A stretch of 64,000 nucleotides of DNA, from positions 5,518,854 to 5,582,853 of the forward strand of contig CP093830.1 in the NCBI GenBank assembly GCA_033063855.1, given 5' to 3'. This DNA is from Smittia aterrima (Eukaryota > Arthropoda > Insecta > Diptera > Chironomidae). The position numbers and the translations under genes are program-made. Below the pieces are notes generated by a model. The model saw only the letters and a program-made list of their open reading frames with translations, ran no database searches and was not told the DNA's origin. This document shows positions 9,991-19,932 of this stretch, in pieces; the stretch's first letter is position 1; every line of letters starts with the position of its first letter.

Positions 9991-10170
9991 TGTAAACTTA
10001 TGATCTTTTGTTTTCGACTCATAGCAATGTCCAGGCATGTCCGAATATCCTTGTGTATCACATGTCGGTTTTCAATGGTTAAGTCGCGTACAGTGTCGAT
10101 GTTTTCCTGAGTGATTGCCTTTTTTGATCGACCTCCACCGAAAGCTTTGCCAAGACTGGAGTATGCACGA
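9850..10170 (-). mobile_element. Mariner-type transposase relic (N-terminal HTH part)
   Basis: Read on the minus strand from about 10165, one open frame gives GGGRSKKAITQENIDTVRDL, then a stretch containing ENRHVIHKDIRTCLDI and LHMQVRKI. This matches in layout the paired helix-turn-helix DNA-binding region of mariner-family transposases (a GRP-like linker, then ENI...V..L..E.R.....I...L.I, then LGM.K-like). The frame then drifts and ends at 9852 with no DDD/DDE catalytic core. No terminal inverted repeats were identified. Treated as an old, non-functional fragment. Confidence 0.5.
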
Positions 10171-13100
10171 TTGTATTCAATTAATAAGTTTTAAAGACTT
10201 GTTTTTAATAGAACTTCAAAATCAAAAAAAGATACAAGCTTTGCGGTCATTCGTTGTTGAGTAAATGTCTATCAAAGATGAAGGTAAATAATGTTGCAAA
10301 AAAAAAATCGTAGGAATTTTTTTTTGTTGGCGACTTGGTAAATTTAAAAAATTACTGTGCCTAAACCAATCAACTTATTCTTATTCTGTAAATTGTTTTA
10401 AGCTAATTAGCTCAAATATTTTGCAAAACTAATTAGTATCTTGTACGAGCTTAACAGGAAGTAGTAGAATCCGCGTTCATGTGGTGTGCCCCTCGTAGTT
10501 TACAGCGCGTGCATCGATATGTTGTCGAACATTATATTTCAATCTTCTAGCTCACCCAAAAATAATCGAGAATGGATGAGACAGAACACAACAAATGGTT
10601 TCATAAATTTGAATTTCAAAAATATAAATTTCATTTTTTTGTTGTCAGAGAGTTTTTTTACACAATTTGAGTTATGAAATCGAGGGATTGCTCGATGGGT
10701 GGAGGAAGAAAGAATCAAATTTAAATGGTAATTCTAACATTAAAAGCGTAGGTTCTCAAAGCTTTCTGTTTTCAAGATATTGATATGTTTAGCATCGAAT
10801 TTTACTTATTTGGTCGTCGAGGAATTTTTGGCTTGTGGCAACAAGTTTTATTATCAGATCAGCACTAATTTACGTCAAAATGATTTCAATAAACTTTAAG
10901 ACTTCGCAACATGACATCATGAAGATTGAGAGTCGATCAAGTTCGTTATCAATGTGATTTAAAGTCTCATGTGGAGATTGTTTGGAGCTGAGTAGTTTCC
11001 GCGGCTTATTTATGATTTTTTCATGCAGTTTTTAACATTTTTTATCTGTTTGCTTTTAATTTATCGCTCGATGATACTGCGAACGCCAAAACAGAGAAAC
11101 AAATGAGCTAATTTCGTATTCGTTGGTTGGCGAGAGCAGTTTTATGGTTTTCAACTCTTTCCAACATTCCAGCGGACTAACGAATGAATAAGTCAAAAAC
11201 CTCGAGTGAAAAAATATTCAAATTTAGAGCAATTTATCTTCTGTGCGGAAAATACAAAATAAATGTTGTGAAATCATACATCAAGATGAGGTTGCAATTT
11301 GTAGTTTGAGTTCTCTGCAACGAAGGCCTTTAGGGCTCGCCTGAATTTTTTTTCATTCCGGCAATTGATGTCGTGGGGTGAGTTCATGAATAACAAAACG
11401 GAAAAAAAAGTTTTGAGACAACATTCTTGTTCAGCAAATAAATCAAATGACGTTATCATCGAATTCATCCCGAGAACTACAAGTTCGATCACTCCCTCAA
11501 ATCTTTTGTAACAACAAAGATCCGTTTCTTGCCAGCGCGATGTCCTGGTGGTTGAGAATTAATGAAAATCAGCATGTGACTGCCGACACTGGAATCCATA
11601 AAAAACGCAACGAAAAATAGGAGCCAAAAAAAGAAGAGAATTCAATGCACGATCATAAAAAAATGTCTCTGGTTCTGGTGTAAATCAAAGCGAGAGACAG
11701 AGCGCAGAGAGGAGTTAAAATCATTTAGGAGTGGCGAACATAAAAAAGCAGTCTCGGAAAGAAACGGAACATGGATTTTTATGCTTCTTAAATCCAGTGC
11801 ATAATGAAGTTTTTGATAATAAAAAACCGAGCGAAGACCGCGTGGCCCCCTTTGGACTTGAATTGAAGTCATGATTCATAAGAAGTCGGTAAAAATGTTA
11901 TTTAATTTTTCAGTCTCTCTCACTTTGCTTTCAAAAAGCAAGTCAAATAATTATACACATCAGCACAACGACTGCATATTCTCGAGTTTACGACATCAAG
12001 ACAAAGAAGAAAGATTTGTTGCCGTTAAGACAACAAGGTAACAAAAAAGGTTCCAAATTATTACTTAATTCGCCGAGAGATCATGCGAGTTCAAGCGAGG
12101 GAATGAGGCTGATAGTCTCGAGAGTCGAGTGTGCTTTGGTAATGGCTTTAATGACAGGGCCGCTGGCTCCAATTTGAATAAAATTGACGACTCACGGTCC
12201 GTGTTAAAAGCACGTACAATGAAGGAACAAACAACACACAGAAACCTTCATAATTGAGATCTAATTGAAACCTTTTTACTTCATAATAAATTGAAACGTC
12301 TCAAGCTCATTTTGCGCACGACGACGATGATATTTCCATCAGCAGTGAATTGAGTTGTGAGGAATTTCGCGCGGCCTTTCTTTGTCTCACCTAATTTCCT
12401 GTTCATAATAAAAAGCGAGACGAACAATTTACAATTATCTTTGAGAATTCATTCGCAAGAGAAAATAATTTCGATAACGTCATTAAATTTCCACTTTAAT
12501 TATTTCTTTCATTGTTAGAAAATAATTCTCTTTTTTTTTGTTGATACCAAAGCTGTGTCGGTTACTTCAACCTTGCGGTTTTCTTTCGCCTGTTCACTCG
12601 ACTCACTAAACAATTTCTTCAATCTTCAGCTCTTTCGCTGAATCAGTGAACAACGAAAAGCTGATGCTCGTTGTTGAATCGGAAATGAAATTGTAAATAT
12701 TTTGTTTAATGAACCGAATGCAAAGCTTTGATACTCGAAATCAGTCAACATAAGTTCCCATCGAATGGAATCAGATTTAGGTTTGGCATTGATCTTGAAT
12801 TTACACGAAGAGAGATAAGAAATGAAAACTGTAAAGCAAAAACCGCCGATACGCTTGGAATAAAGTGATTTTAATTAACTTTTGCTGATTTTTACGATCA
12901 TTCGCGAAACATACGACAAAGACAAAGTTCCTCCGTTCCGACACGGTTTTCTCTCGCTTTGCAAAAGTAATTTATGTCGAGTTGTGTTTGAAAGGAAGCA
13001 GAGAAGCCACCACGCTGGAAATGAAAGTCTTTCGTGATCTTCTCGAGGCGGTAGGTCGAGACGATATCAATCAACATGACACGTGACGCTTCTGCTTCAC

Positions 13101-14109
13101 TTTATCAACTCAAGACACAAAAACAAAAAACCACCGCGATATGTGCAGAACGTCATTGCACTTGCAAAGAGTTTCAATTTCAACTTCGTGTGGCTTTTCA
13201 TGATGCGCATTATTTATGACTGTTTTTTACGGGTTCCCGTCGTTGCGCTGATGATACTCGGCTGAATCTCCGAGATTTCACTCACATCAAAGCGAAGGAA
13301 TGAGACTCTGTTTCACATCAGAAAGGCAATTTACCAGTTTCGCTTTAATGTCATCATGGTTGAACGTTATGCGATGCTGAGCAGAGGAGAAACCACAAGG
13401 ATTTAATTATCCAACAAAACGACAAACGCGCACACAAAGCAAAGTGTGAAATTACAATTTTCGTTTGTTCTTTAGGTTGTTCTCGTCTTGTGGGAATTTT
13501 GACATCCTCGTTGCAGTTTGGGGGCCGAGAATCTAAAGAAAAAAAACGCAACGCGGGCACTGAAAAAAAAATGATTGATGACTACGTCGAATGACAATGT
13601 TTATTTTTCTACCCCCATTCGGAGGTTTCTTCATCTTCGCTGTCGCATTCATTTTTCAAAAGACGTTTGTGACCGGAAAATTCCCATAATTCTTCATTGA
13701 TCGAGGCTGGAGTTAAATTTCGTCGCTTCATCTGCTTCCCTTACAAGACATTCAATCACCAAAGTGTCTCATAATTTTTACGAAAATGACTTTATAGATG
13801 TCTTTGATGCGTTTTGAATTTGATCTGGGTAGGGGTTTGAATGTTAGTTACGTCGTTTCCCTCATTATCTGAACTTCATGCTGTGACTTTGTCGTCATTC
13901 ATAATTCTTCCTTTCAATTATTAAATAGAAACACATGTCAGTGTTAACAAGTCTTAAATTAGTTTGACGTTGTTTGCGACGTCGTTGGTGTTGATGCATC
14001 GAGAGCAATTAAATCCTGATGATATTATCAACAAATTAATCAACTCAAGATTTACTAAACTGCGAAGGATTTATTGACTTTAAACTAAGTGAATGAGACA
14101 TGTTTTAGT
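10171..14109. other. Long gene-free stretch
   Basis: About 3.9 kb without a convincing exon on either strand. The short ORFs inside it have no recognisable domains, no matching splice partners and ordinary non-coding composition. It may hold distal regulatory DNA, a large intron or untranslated exons of a neighbour, or an RNA gene I cannot detect by eye. Confidence 0.4.
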
Positions 14110-14769
14110 TTACCAATTGTTGATCCACTTGAGTCGACTGTCTCTCTTCAATGTTTCGCCTTCAAGTTCTCTCTTATCTTGGATGAAATTCTCAGAAGCT
14201 TCAAGGCGTTGATTAAGTGCTGTAATGTTCTTGATTACATGGCAATCTCCATTTTCTTTCAAATAAGTGTAGTTGAGGTCGTCAGCTGTTGGCTCGCCGT
14301 TGGGAAAGTTGATTGGTGTTATTTTAATGAGATGTTTGATTTTCCACAATCTCGCGTTGTTCTCCGGGATGTTCTTGACGATTGCAACGTTCCTTCCCTG
14401 TTGTCATTGATTAGTTAGTTATAGTTTAATAATAAATGACACAAAATCTCACCCGCTCGAACAAATCAAATTCACGGAGAATTCGTTTTTCCCAATGCGG
14501 ATTTCCTTTGACGGGTTTAACTCGACTAACACGAAACAGCTTCGCTGGAGTGACTTCTGGTTCCGGCTCATCCGGTTTTCTAAATTGAAAAGCTTGTTAG
14601 TTAGTTTCTTTTGCAATAATTTTACAAATTACCTCGGATAATAATAAATTGTTCCGTTCAAAAGCTTTCCATCTCTGTACAGATATTTCTTGTTGTGCTT
14701 GCCATGGTTCAACCGACAGAGAGTCCTCAGAGGATTGTTAGCTTTAAGAAAAGTGCTTAAATTAAACAT
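14110..14769 (-). CDS. mRpL30: Mitochondrial ribosomal protein uL30m
   Basis: A component of the mitochondrial large ribosomal subunit. Exons 14769-14633, 14579-14453 and 14397-14110 give 183 residues. The L30 core is clear: RVKPVKGNPHWEKRIL for the first strand and helix, then VAIVKNIPENNARLWKIKHL with ITPINFP, which corresponds to the conserved KNTP..N..LWKVKHLVKVTP region of mitochondrial L30. The basic N-terminus serves as an import signal. The gene is head-to-head with CRIPT, 143 bp apart, so the two probably share a bidirectional promoter. Confidence 0.9.
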
Positions 14770-14912
14770 TTTCACTTATTTTCCGATTTCCGAAATAATT
14801 TTGGTTAGAAACTTCAGAAATTTCTGAACGCACAAATCAAATAAAAACAATAACAAACTTTTTTAAATTAAAAACGTAAAACTTCAATTAAATATTAAAG
14901 TCTTTAATAAAA
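14770..14912. promoter_or_regulatory. Bidirectional promoter, mRpL30 / CRIPT
   Basis: Only 143 bp separates the two divergent start codons, with no TATA box evident. Shared regulation is an inference from spacing. Confidence 0.5.
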
Positions 14913-15278
14913 ATGGTTTGCGAGAAGTGTGCTTTGAAGCTTAAGCATGTCGTGACGCCTGATCCTTGGAAGATGGGATCTGCAGCGTCAGACAAAAGCT
15001 CTGGAACTTCTGGAGGACGAAAGATAAACGAAAATAAAGCTTTAACATCCAGCCGAGTCGATCCTACGAAGGGAATGCGAAAATGCCGTAAGAACAGATA
15101 TTCCATTACATTAGAAAATTATTATATTTCTCTCTTCTTGCTTTAAGGAATTTGTCAATCGAAAATTCATCAAGAAGGAGCTTATTATTGTCAAGGATGT
15201 AGCTACAAGAAAGGAATCTGTGGAATGTGCGGCAAGAAGATTTTATCAACCAAATCTTATCGACAATCAGCAACTTAA
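14913..15278 (+). CDS. CRIPT: Cysteine-rich PDZ-binding protein CRIPT
   Basis: A small zinc-binding protein of the minor-spliceosome U12 machinery, first described as a PSD-95 PDZ3 ligand. Exons 14913-15087 and 15148-15278 join through a phase-1 intron to give 101 residues, the usual length. It starts MVCEKC and has GGRKINENKALTS, then the paired cysteine motifs CRIC, YYCQGCSYKKGICGMCGKK. The C-terminus SYRQSAT differs slightly from the vertebrate PDZ-ligand ending QTSV. Recognition is unambiguous. Confidence 0.95.
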
Positions 15279-15353
15279 ACTTCACAATCCTTTGATAGCT
15301 TTAAGATATTCTAAGTTTTATTTCAATAATAAACTAGTGACAAATGCGATGAT

Positions 15354-15973
15354 CTAGTCTTTGCAAACTTCCTTCTCAGCGCTCTTCGCTTGAATTTGGT
15401 TTTGTTTGACGAGCTCCAGCAATTTCTCAGTCGCAGTTTGTTCTTTATCGAGAACTTCGCCCATGCTGGTGTCTGGATACAGAACAAGATTGTTTGGAGG
15501 ATTCTTGTGAGTCCATGGAGTCCACGGTCCTTGAATTGAAGGAACTTCAGTTTGCCAATGCTTTCTGTAGCGAATATCTGATGTATTTCCAGCTTGTAAT
15601 CTTCTTAAGTTCAACCATTTCGCGATCTCTTCACTAGTTTGATTTGTAGACGACATCCAGTTCCGTTCTCCATTAACTAAAAGAAAGAATGAATAAATTG
15701 TTGTTATGGCTCACTTCAGCTTAACTTACGATATTCAGCAACGACGACGGGAGCTCGGTGTCTTCTCGGCTTTACGTAAACAACAACACTTGGATTTTCC
15801 TTTGCGAAATTTACCAAATCGTTTTCGATGAAGTCACGCATTCCTCGTGAGCTGCCATGACTCTTGCAGAACTTGATAGTAATCCTTTGAAGTTGTCCGA
15901 TGTACCTTCCAACTCCATTTTGTAGCGGAGCTCGAATAAAGCCGGATTTTAAGAATAAATTGTTATTCGCCAT
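15354..15973 (-). CDS. mRpL43: Mitochondrial ribosomal protein mL43
   Basis: A subunit of the mitochondrial large ribosome. Exons 15973-15730 and 15676-15354 give 188 residues. The N-terminal half carries the L43/L51/S25 thioredoxin-like fold: GVGRYIGQLQRITIKFCKSH, GMRDFIENDLVNFAKENPSV and VVYVKPRRHRAPVVVAEY. The second exon is the metazoan extension, with WPW-like tryptophan-rich segments and a charged helical end. It is tail-to-tail with CRIPT (75 bp) and divergent from Twinkle (382 bp). Confidence 0.93.
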
Positions 15974-16355
15974 GCTCAGAGATTGAGTGCGTTTAGAAAA
16001 TTTCTAATTCGTTCATAAATTACGTAATCGATGTTTTTAGGGCTGTTCAATTATCTTGTAGACAAATAACTTTTTTTTAAATAAATTAATAAAATGATTA
16101 GTTCTCGCGTTAATAAAGGAAATCTTCTTGAAAACTGATAAGAATTAAAAAAGTTGCACAAAAAATAACTTTTCTTACATCACTGACGAATTGTTCTGTT
16201 GTAAACAAAGAAACACGCGCGAAAACAAAAACTTTCGTCTTCAACTTTCATTCTAAATTTCTCGTGAAACAATAAACTGTTTCCTCTCACAACTTAGCTA
16301 GATTAAGATTCAAAGTGTCATTCGTATCATGAGCTTAAAGTGATATCAGTTAAAG
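15974..16355. promoter_or_regulatory. Divergent promoter region, mRpL43 / Twinkle
   Basis: 382 bp between two divergent mitochondrial-protein genes with no other coding content. Co-regulation of mitochondrial translation and mtDNA replication is an inference. Confidence 0.4.
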
Positions 16356-18458
16356 ATGTTTGCTCATCGTCTTCTTCTCACAAAAAAACTTAGTTTAGTT
16401 TCGAAGAAACCACTTAAGATCTTCAAGCAGCTCAATTCTAATCAAGAATTCTCAACAACCGGTGCCAGTTCAAGTAGTTTTAAGGACATCAAAGATGATC
16501 AACTGAATGTGTCGCTGTTCAACATCAAAAAGTCTTTGAAGTTAGCTAATACGCAGTTTGAAGATGGATATACAAACATCAAGACGCTTTGTCCAGTTTG
16601 TGATCGTGTCGATAAGCCTGAGGATATTTACATCAATAAGACCACCGGTAAGATTGCTTAATAAAATGATTAAATTAGTCAATTAATGTCTTTGATTTCA
16701 GGTCAATTCGTTTGTCCGAAATGCCGCTACGCCTCTAAGTTCGGATTGATCGACAAATTCTTCACAACATCGCAATCACAGAAAACTCAGAATGAGCTTA
16801 AGACTTATCGGAAGTTGTTCGATGCTGCCAAAGAACAATTTCAAAGAGACAACTCATTTAACTTTCAAAGCTACGAAGACGAATATCAAATCGTGACTTT
16901 AGAAAATTCTGATGCAATCTTTGAATATTTTGAGTTAGACGAAAAGGTTTCTAAAAATTCGCTGCTGGTTCTTCGAGCGAGATTTAACGATGAAAGGAAA
17001 GAACTTTTAGTTCCTTTAACTGACGTTCTCGGACAAGTTGTCGGCTGTAAGATAATCACTAAGAGTGATTCGACTGAACAGAAATGGATTGAAAAGACGG
17101 TTCCTGATTTGAATTGCTCTGGTCTCATTGTACACAATAATGGAAAGACCACAAAGACTTCGAAAGAGAATCCAAGCAAAGCTATCGTTGTACTGAATGT
17201 TCTTGATATTCTTGCGCTGATGACAACAAAAGTTAATGCTTCATTCATTTGTCTTCCTCATGGACTCAAGTCGCTACCTCAAGAATGCCTGCCTGCCTTA
17301 GATTGCTTTAGTGAGCTAGTTCTCTGGTTTAATTATAACACAGCTGGTTGGGATATCGCAAGAAACTTTGCAAAGAAACTAGACGAGAAACGATGCAACT
17401 TCGTGAGACCAACAAGCAGTCAACCGACTCCATACAAAGCCCTCATTGCCAATGTAGATATCAAAGGAATTCTTAGCAAATCTCAACCTATTCTTCATAA
17501 AGCAATCACAACTTTCTCTTCGCTACGACAAGATGTGCTTAGTGACCTGCAAAATATTGATAAAGTGCAAGGAGTCAAATGGAAACGATATCCAACGTTG
17601 AATAAATATCTCAAGGGTCATCGAAAAGGGGAACTGACAATTTTAACTGGACCGACTGGTTGTGGTAAAACTACTTTCATGTCAGATTATTCTTTAGATC
17701 TGGCGATGCAGGGCGTCAGCACGTTATGGGGCTCATTCGAGATTAGAAACACTCGTTTAGCTTCGACACTCTTGCGACAGTTCGCGGGAAAACCTCTTCT
17801 GGACACTAGCAACGACGAGAAATTGAAGGAATTCGAATTCTTTGCAAATGAATTTGAGTCTCTTCCAATGTATTTCATGACGTTCCATGGCGAGCAGCAA
17901 ATCAAAGTTGTAATGGAAGCGATCGAGCATGCTCAATACGTCCACGACATCAATCACGTTATCATCGACAATGTTCAGTTCATGATGGGAATTTCTGAGG
18001 ACGCAAAGCACATCGATCGATACTGGAAACAAGATACTATCATCGCATCCTTTAGAACGTTTGCAACAAAAAAAAATTGTCATGTGACTCTTGTGATTCA
18101 TCCGAGAAAAGAGAAGGACAGTGAAGACTTAACGACAAGCTCAATTTTCGGTGGCGCTAAAGCTACGCAAGAAGCTGATAATGTTCTTATCATTCAAGAC
18201 AAACGACTGACTTCCGTGAGAGGAAAAAAGTATTTACAGGTTGGTTAAGAGTTTTGTGTTAATAATCATTTGATTAACGATGAATAACATTTTCAGATCG
18301 CGAAGAATCGATATTCAGGAGATCTTGGAATTCTTCCGCTCGACTTCGACAAACAAAGTCTCAGTTACTCGCAGAAAATTAAAAAGAAAGTTGAAACCAG
18401 TGAAGACTCAGACACATCACAATCACATCTACCTCTCCTTCCTTCATCTGAAACGTGA
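16356..18458 (+). CDS. mtDNA-helicase: Mitochondrial replicative DNA helicase Twinkle
   Basis: The hexameric 5'-3' helicase that unwinds mtDNA ahead of Pol gamma. Exons 16356-16647, 16702-18239 and 18297-18458 give 663 residues. A basic presequence (MFAHRLLLTKKLSLVSKKPL) precedes a primase-like N-terminal domain with two cysteine pairs, CPVC (end of exon 1) and CPKC (start of exon 2). A degenerate primase/TOPRIM region and linker follow, then the RecA core: Walker A LTGPTGCGKTT, H1a-like TLWGSFEIRN, Walker B HVIIDNVQFMMG and HPRKEKDSEDL. The C-terminal arm is exon 3 (NRYSGDLGILPLDFDKQSLS). Drosophila Twinkle's N-domain has been reported to bind an iron-sulfur cluster, consistent with the retained cysteines. 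Confidence 0.95.
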
Positions 18459-18653
18459 TCGAAGCCAAAAAGCATTGCATTTAGTTATTTTAACAATTTA
18501 TGTTGCCAATTAGTGTTGAGCATAGTTCAGCAGACATTAGTTACTTACTCGAACCAAATTAGAATTTATCAAAGTGAAGATGAACAAAATTATAAATTTG
18601 TAAGAATTAAAGTTCAAACGAAATATTCGAGCCCGTAGCTCAAAGGATTTTTA

Positions 18654-19533
18654 TTAAATATTTGCTCGAATCCAACCAAGATGATGATCAATTCTAACAA
18701 AAACTGTTGGGAAAGATCCGCAAGGTTGAACCATCCAATTTACAATTCCGACAAGAACGCCGTTGCGAACAATGGGACTTCCGGGATCGCCTCTACATCC
18801 TCCAGCTCGTCCTCCGTTGCCAACAAAACAAATGTTCTCGCTTGAAATTATTCTATGACCGATTGTTCCTCTATGCAGAAGATTGCAACGAGCGTTTGTG
18901 ATTGAAGTCATCGAAAGTTGTTGTAACTTGTCTGGTTGATCTTCCCACAAAGACTAAGAACAAAACTATGAATATTTTATATTTCAGAACTTTTAAACTC
19001 TTGACTCACCCCTCCCATAAGTCCCCATCCGCTTAAAGCTCCACGAGAGCCACTAAAGATAAAGGAAGTTCCCAATGGAATCGGTTGAACAGTTTCACTC
19101 AATTGAATGGCCGTCATGCTTCTGATAACTGCAATGTCAGCAACCATCTCAAAAGAGTCGTCCGTATGGTAATAGTGATAATCAGGATGAATTATGAGAC
19201 GAAGTGCTCGATACGTCTGACCTCCAACACCTCTCGGCTCTGATGTTCCAACGAAAAAGGAGACGAAGACAGGGGAAGTGACGAAAATGCAGTGAGCAGC
19301 CTGAAGATGAAAAAGTTAGATCCAAAACGTGACTCAGAATTTATTTTTCAAACCGTCAAAACACTTCGAGTGTTAACGATTACCGCCCCGCAACCAGCTT
19401 GACCGAAATGCAAAACTCTTGCCATCCAAGGGAACTGCTCGATTGAAGCATCTTCACCTCCGATAATAAACTGATCTTCTGACAAAGCAAACGTCAAGAG
19501 CGAGATCAACAACACAATTATTTTCAACTTCAT
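18654..19533 (-). CDS. Trypsin-fold serine protease homologue, catalytic Ser lost
   Basis: A secreted S1-family protein of 256 residues from exons 19533-19354, 19300-19010 and 18953-18654. Signal peptide MKLKIIVLLISLLTFALS; mature start IIGGEDASIEQFPWMARVL. The His (LTAAHC, across intron 1) and Asp (DIAVIR) of the triad are present. The Ser motif reads GGCRGDPGSPI: the catalytic Ser of GDSGGP is Pro and the second Gly is Ser. It should be proteolytically inactive. The residue before IIGG is Phe, so trypsin-like activation is also not expected. There is no clip domain. Such homologues act as cofactors or decoys in insect immunity or as gut proteins; which applies is unknown. Confidence 0.85.
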
Positions 19534-19932
19534 CGCACAAATATTTTTTGTCAAATGATAAATTTCTTGGTCAGACAAAATAATGATAAACTAATGAATT
19601 GATCCATGGTTTAGATCTAATCTTATCGAGGCTTAAAAAAGTAAGTTGAGACTTAATTTCAAATAATCCAATCGACGGCGCCGTCACCTCGAATTTTTGT
19701 CTGTGTTTGTTTCCCGCCAAATTAGTTTTGTTGAACGCTAAAACGAGTCTAAATAAGTCCAAAAAAGCCTAAATATTTGTAATTGTAACTTCAATCAACC
19801 TAAATACACTTCTTTGTTAATCATTTTGTAAGTTAATCATTTACGATCATTCATTGGAAATTCTTGAAAGCATTGAACAAAAACTTGATTAAAAAATATT
19901 TTACAAATAATTTCAGTGAATAAAAATCGACG
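19534..19932. other. Divergent intergenic region, protease homologue / MCM6
   Basis: 399 bp with no coding content; holds the 5' regions of both flanking genes. Confidence 0.4.

Noticed and set aside
11274..11872. Two minus-strand ORFs of 72-76 codons in the gene desert
   Set aside because: No domain, no splice continuity and composition like the surrounding non-coding DNA.
13083..13560. Short ORFs on both strands
   Set aside because: Hydrophobic or low-complexity translations with no family signal.
16886..17248. 120-codon minus-strand ORF
   Set aside because: Shadow of the Twinkle coding exon.
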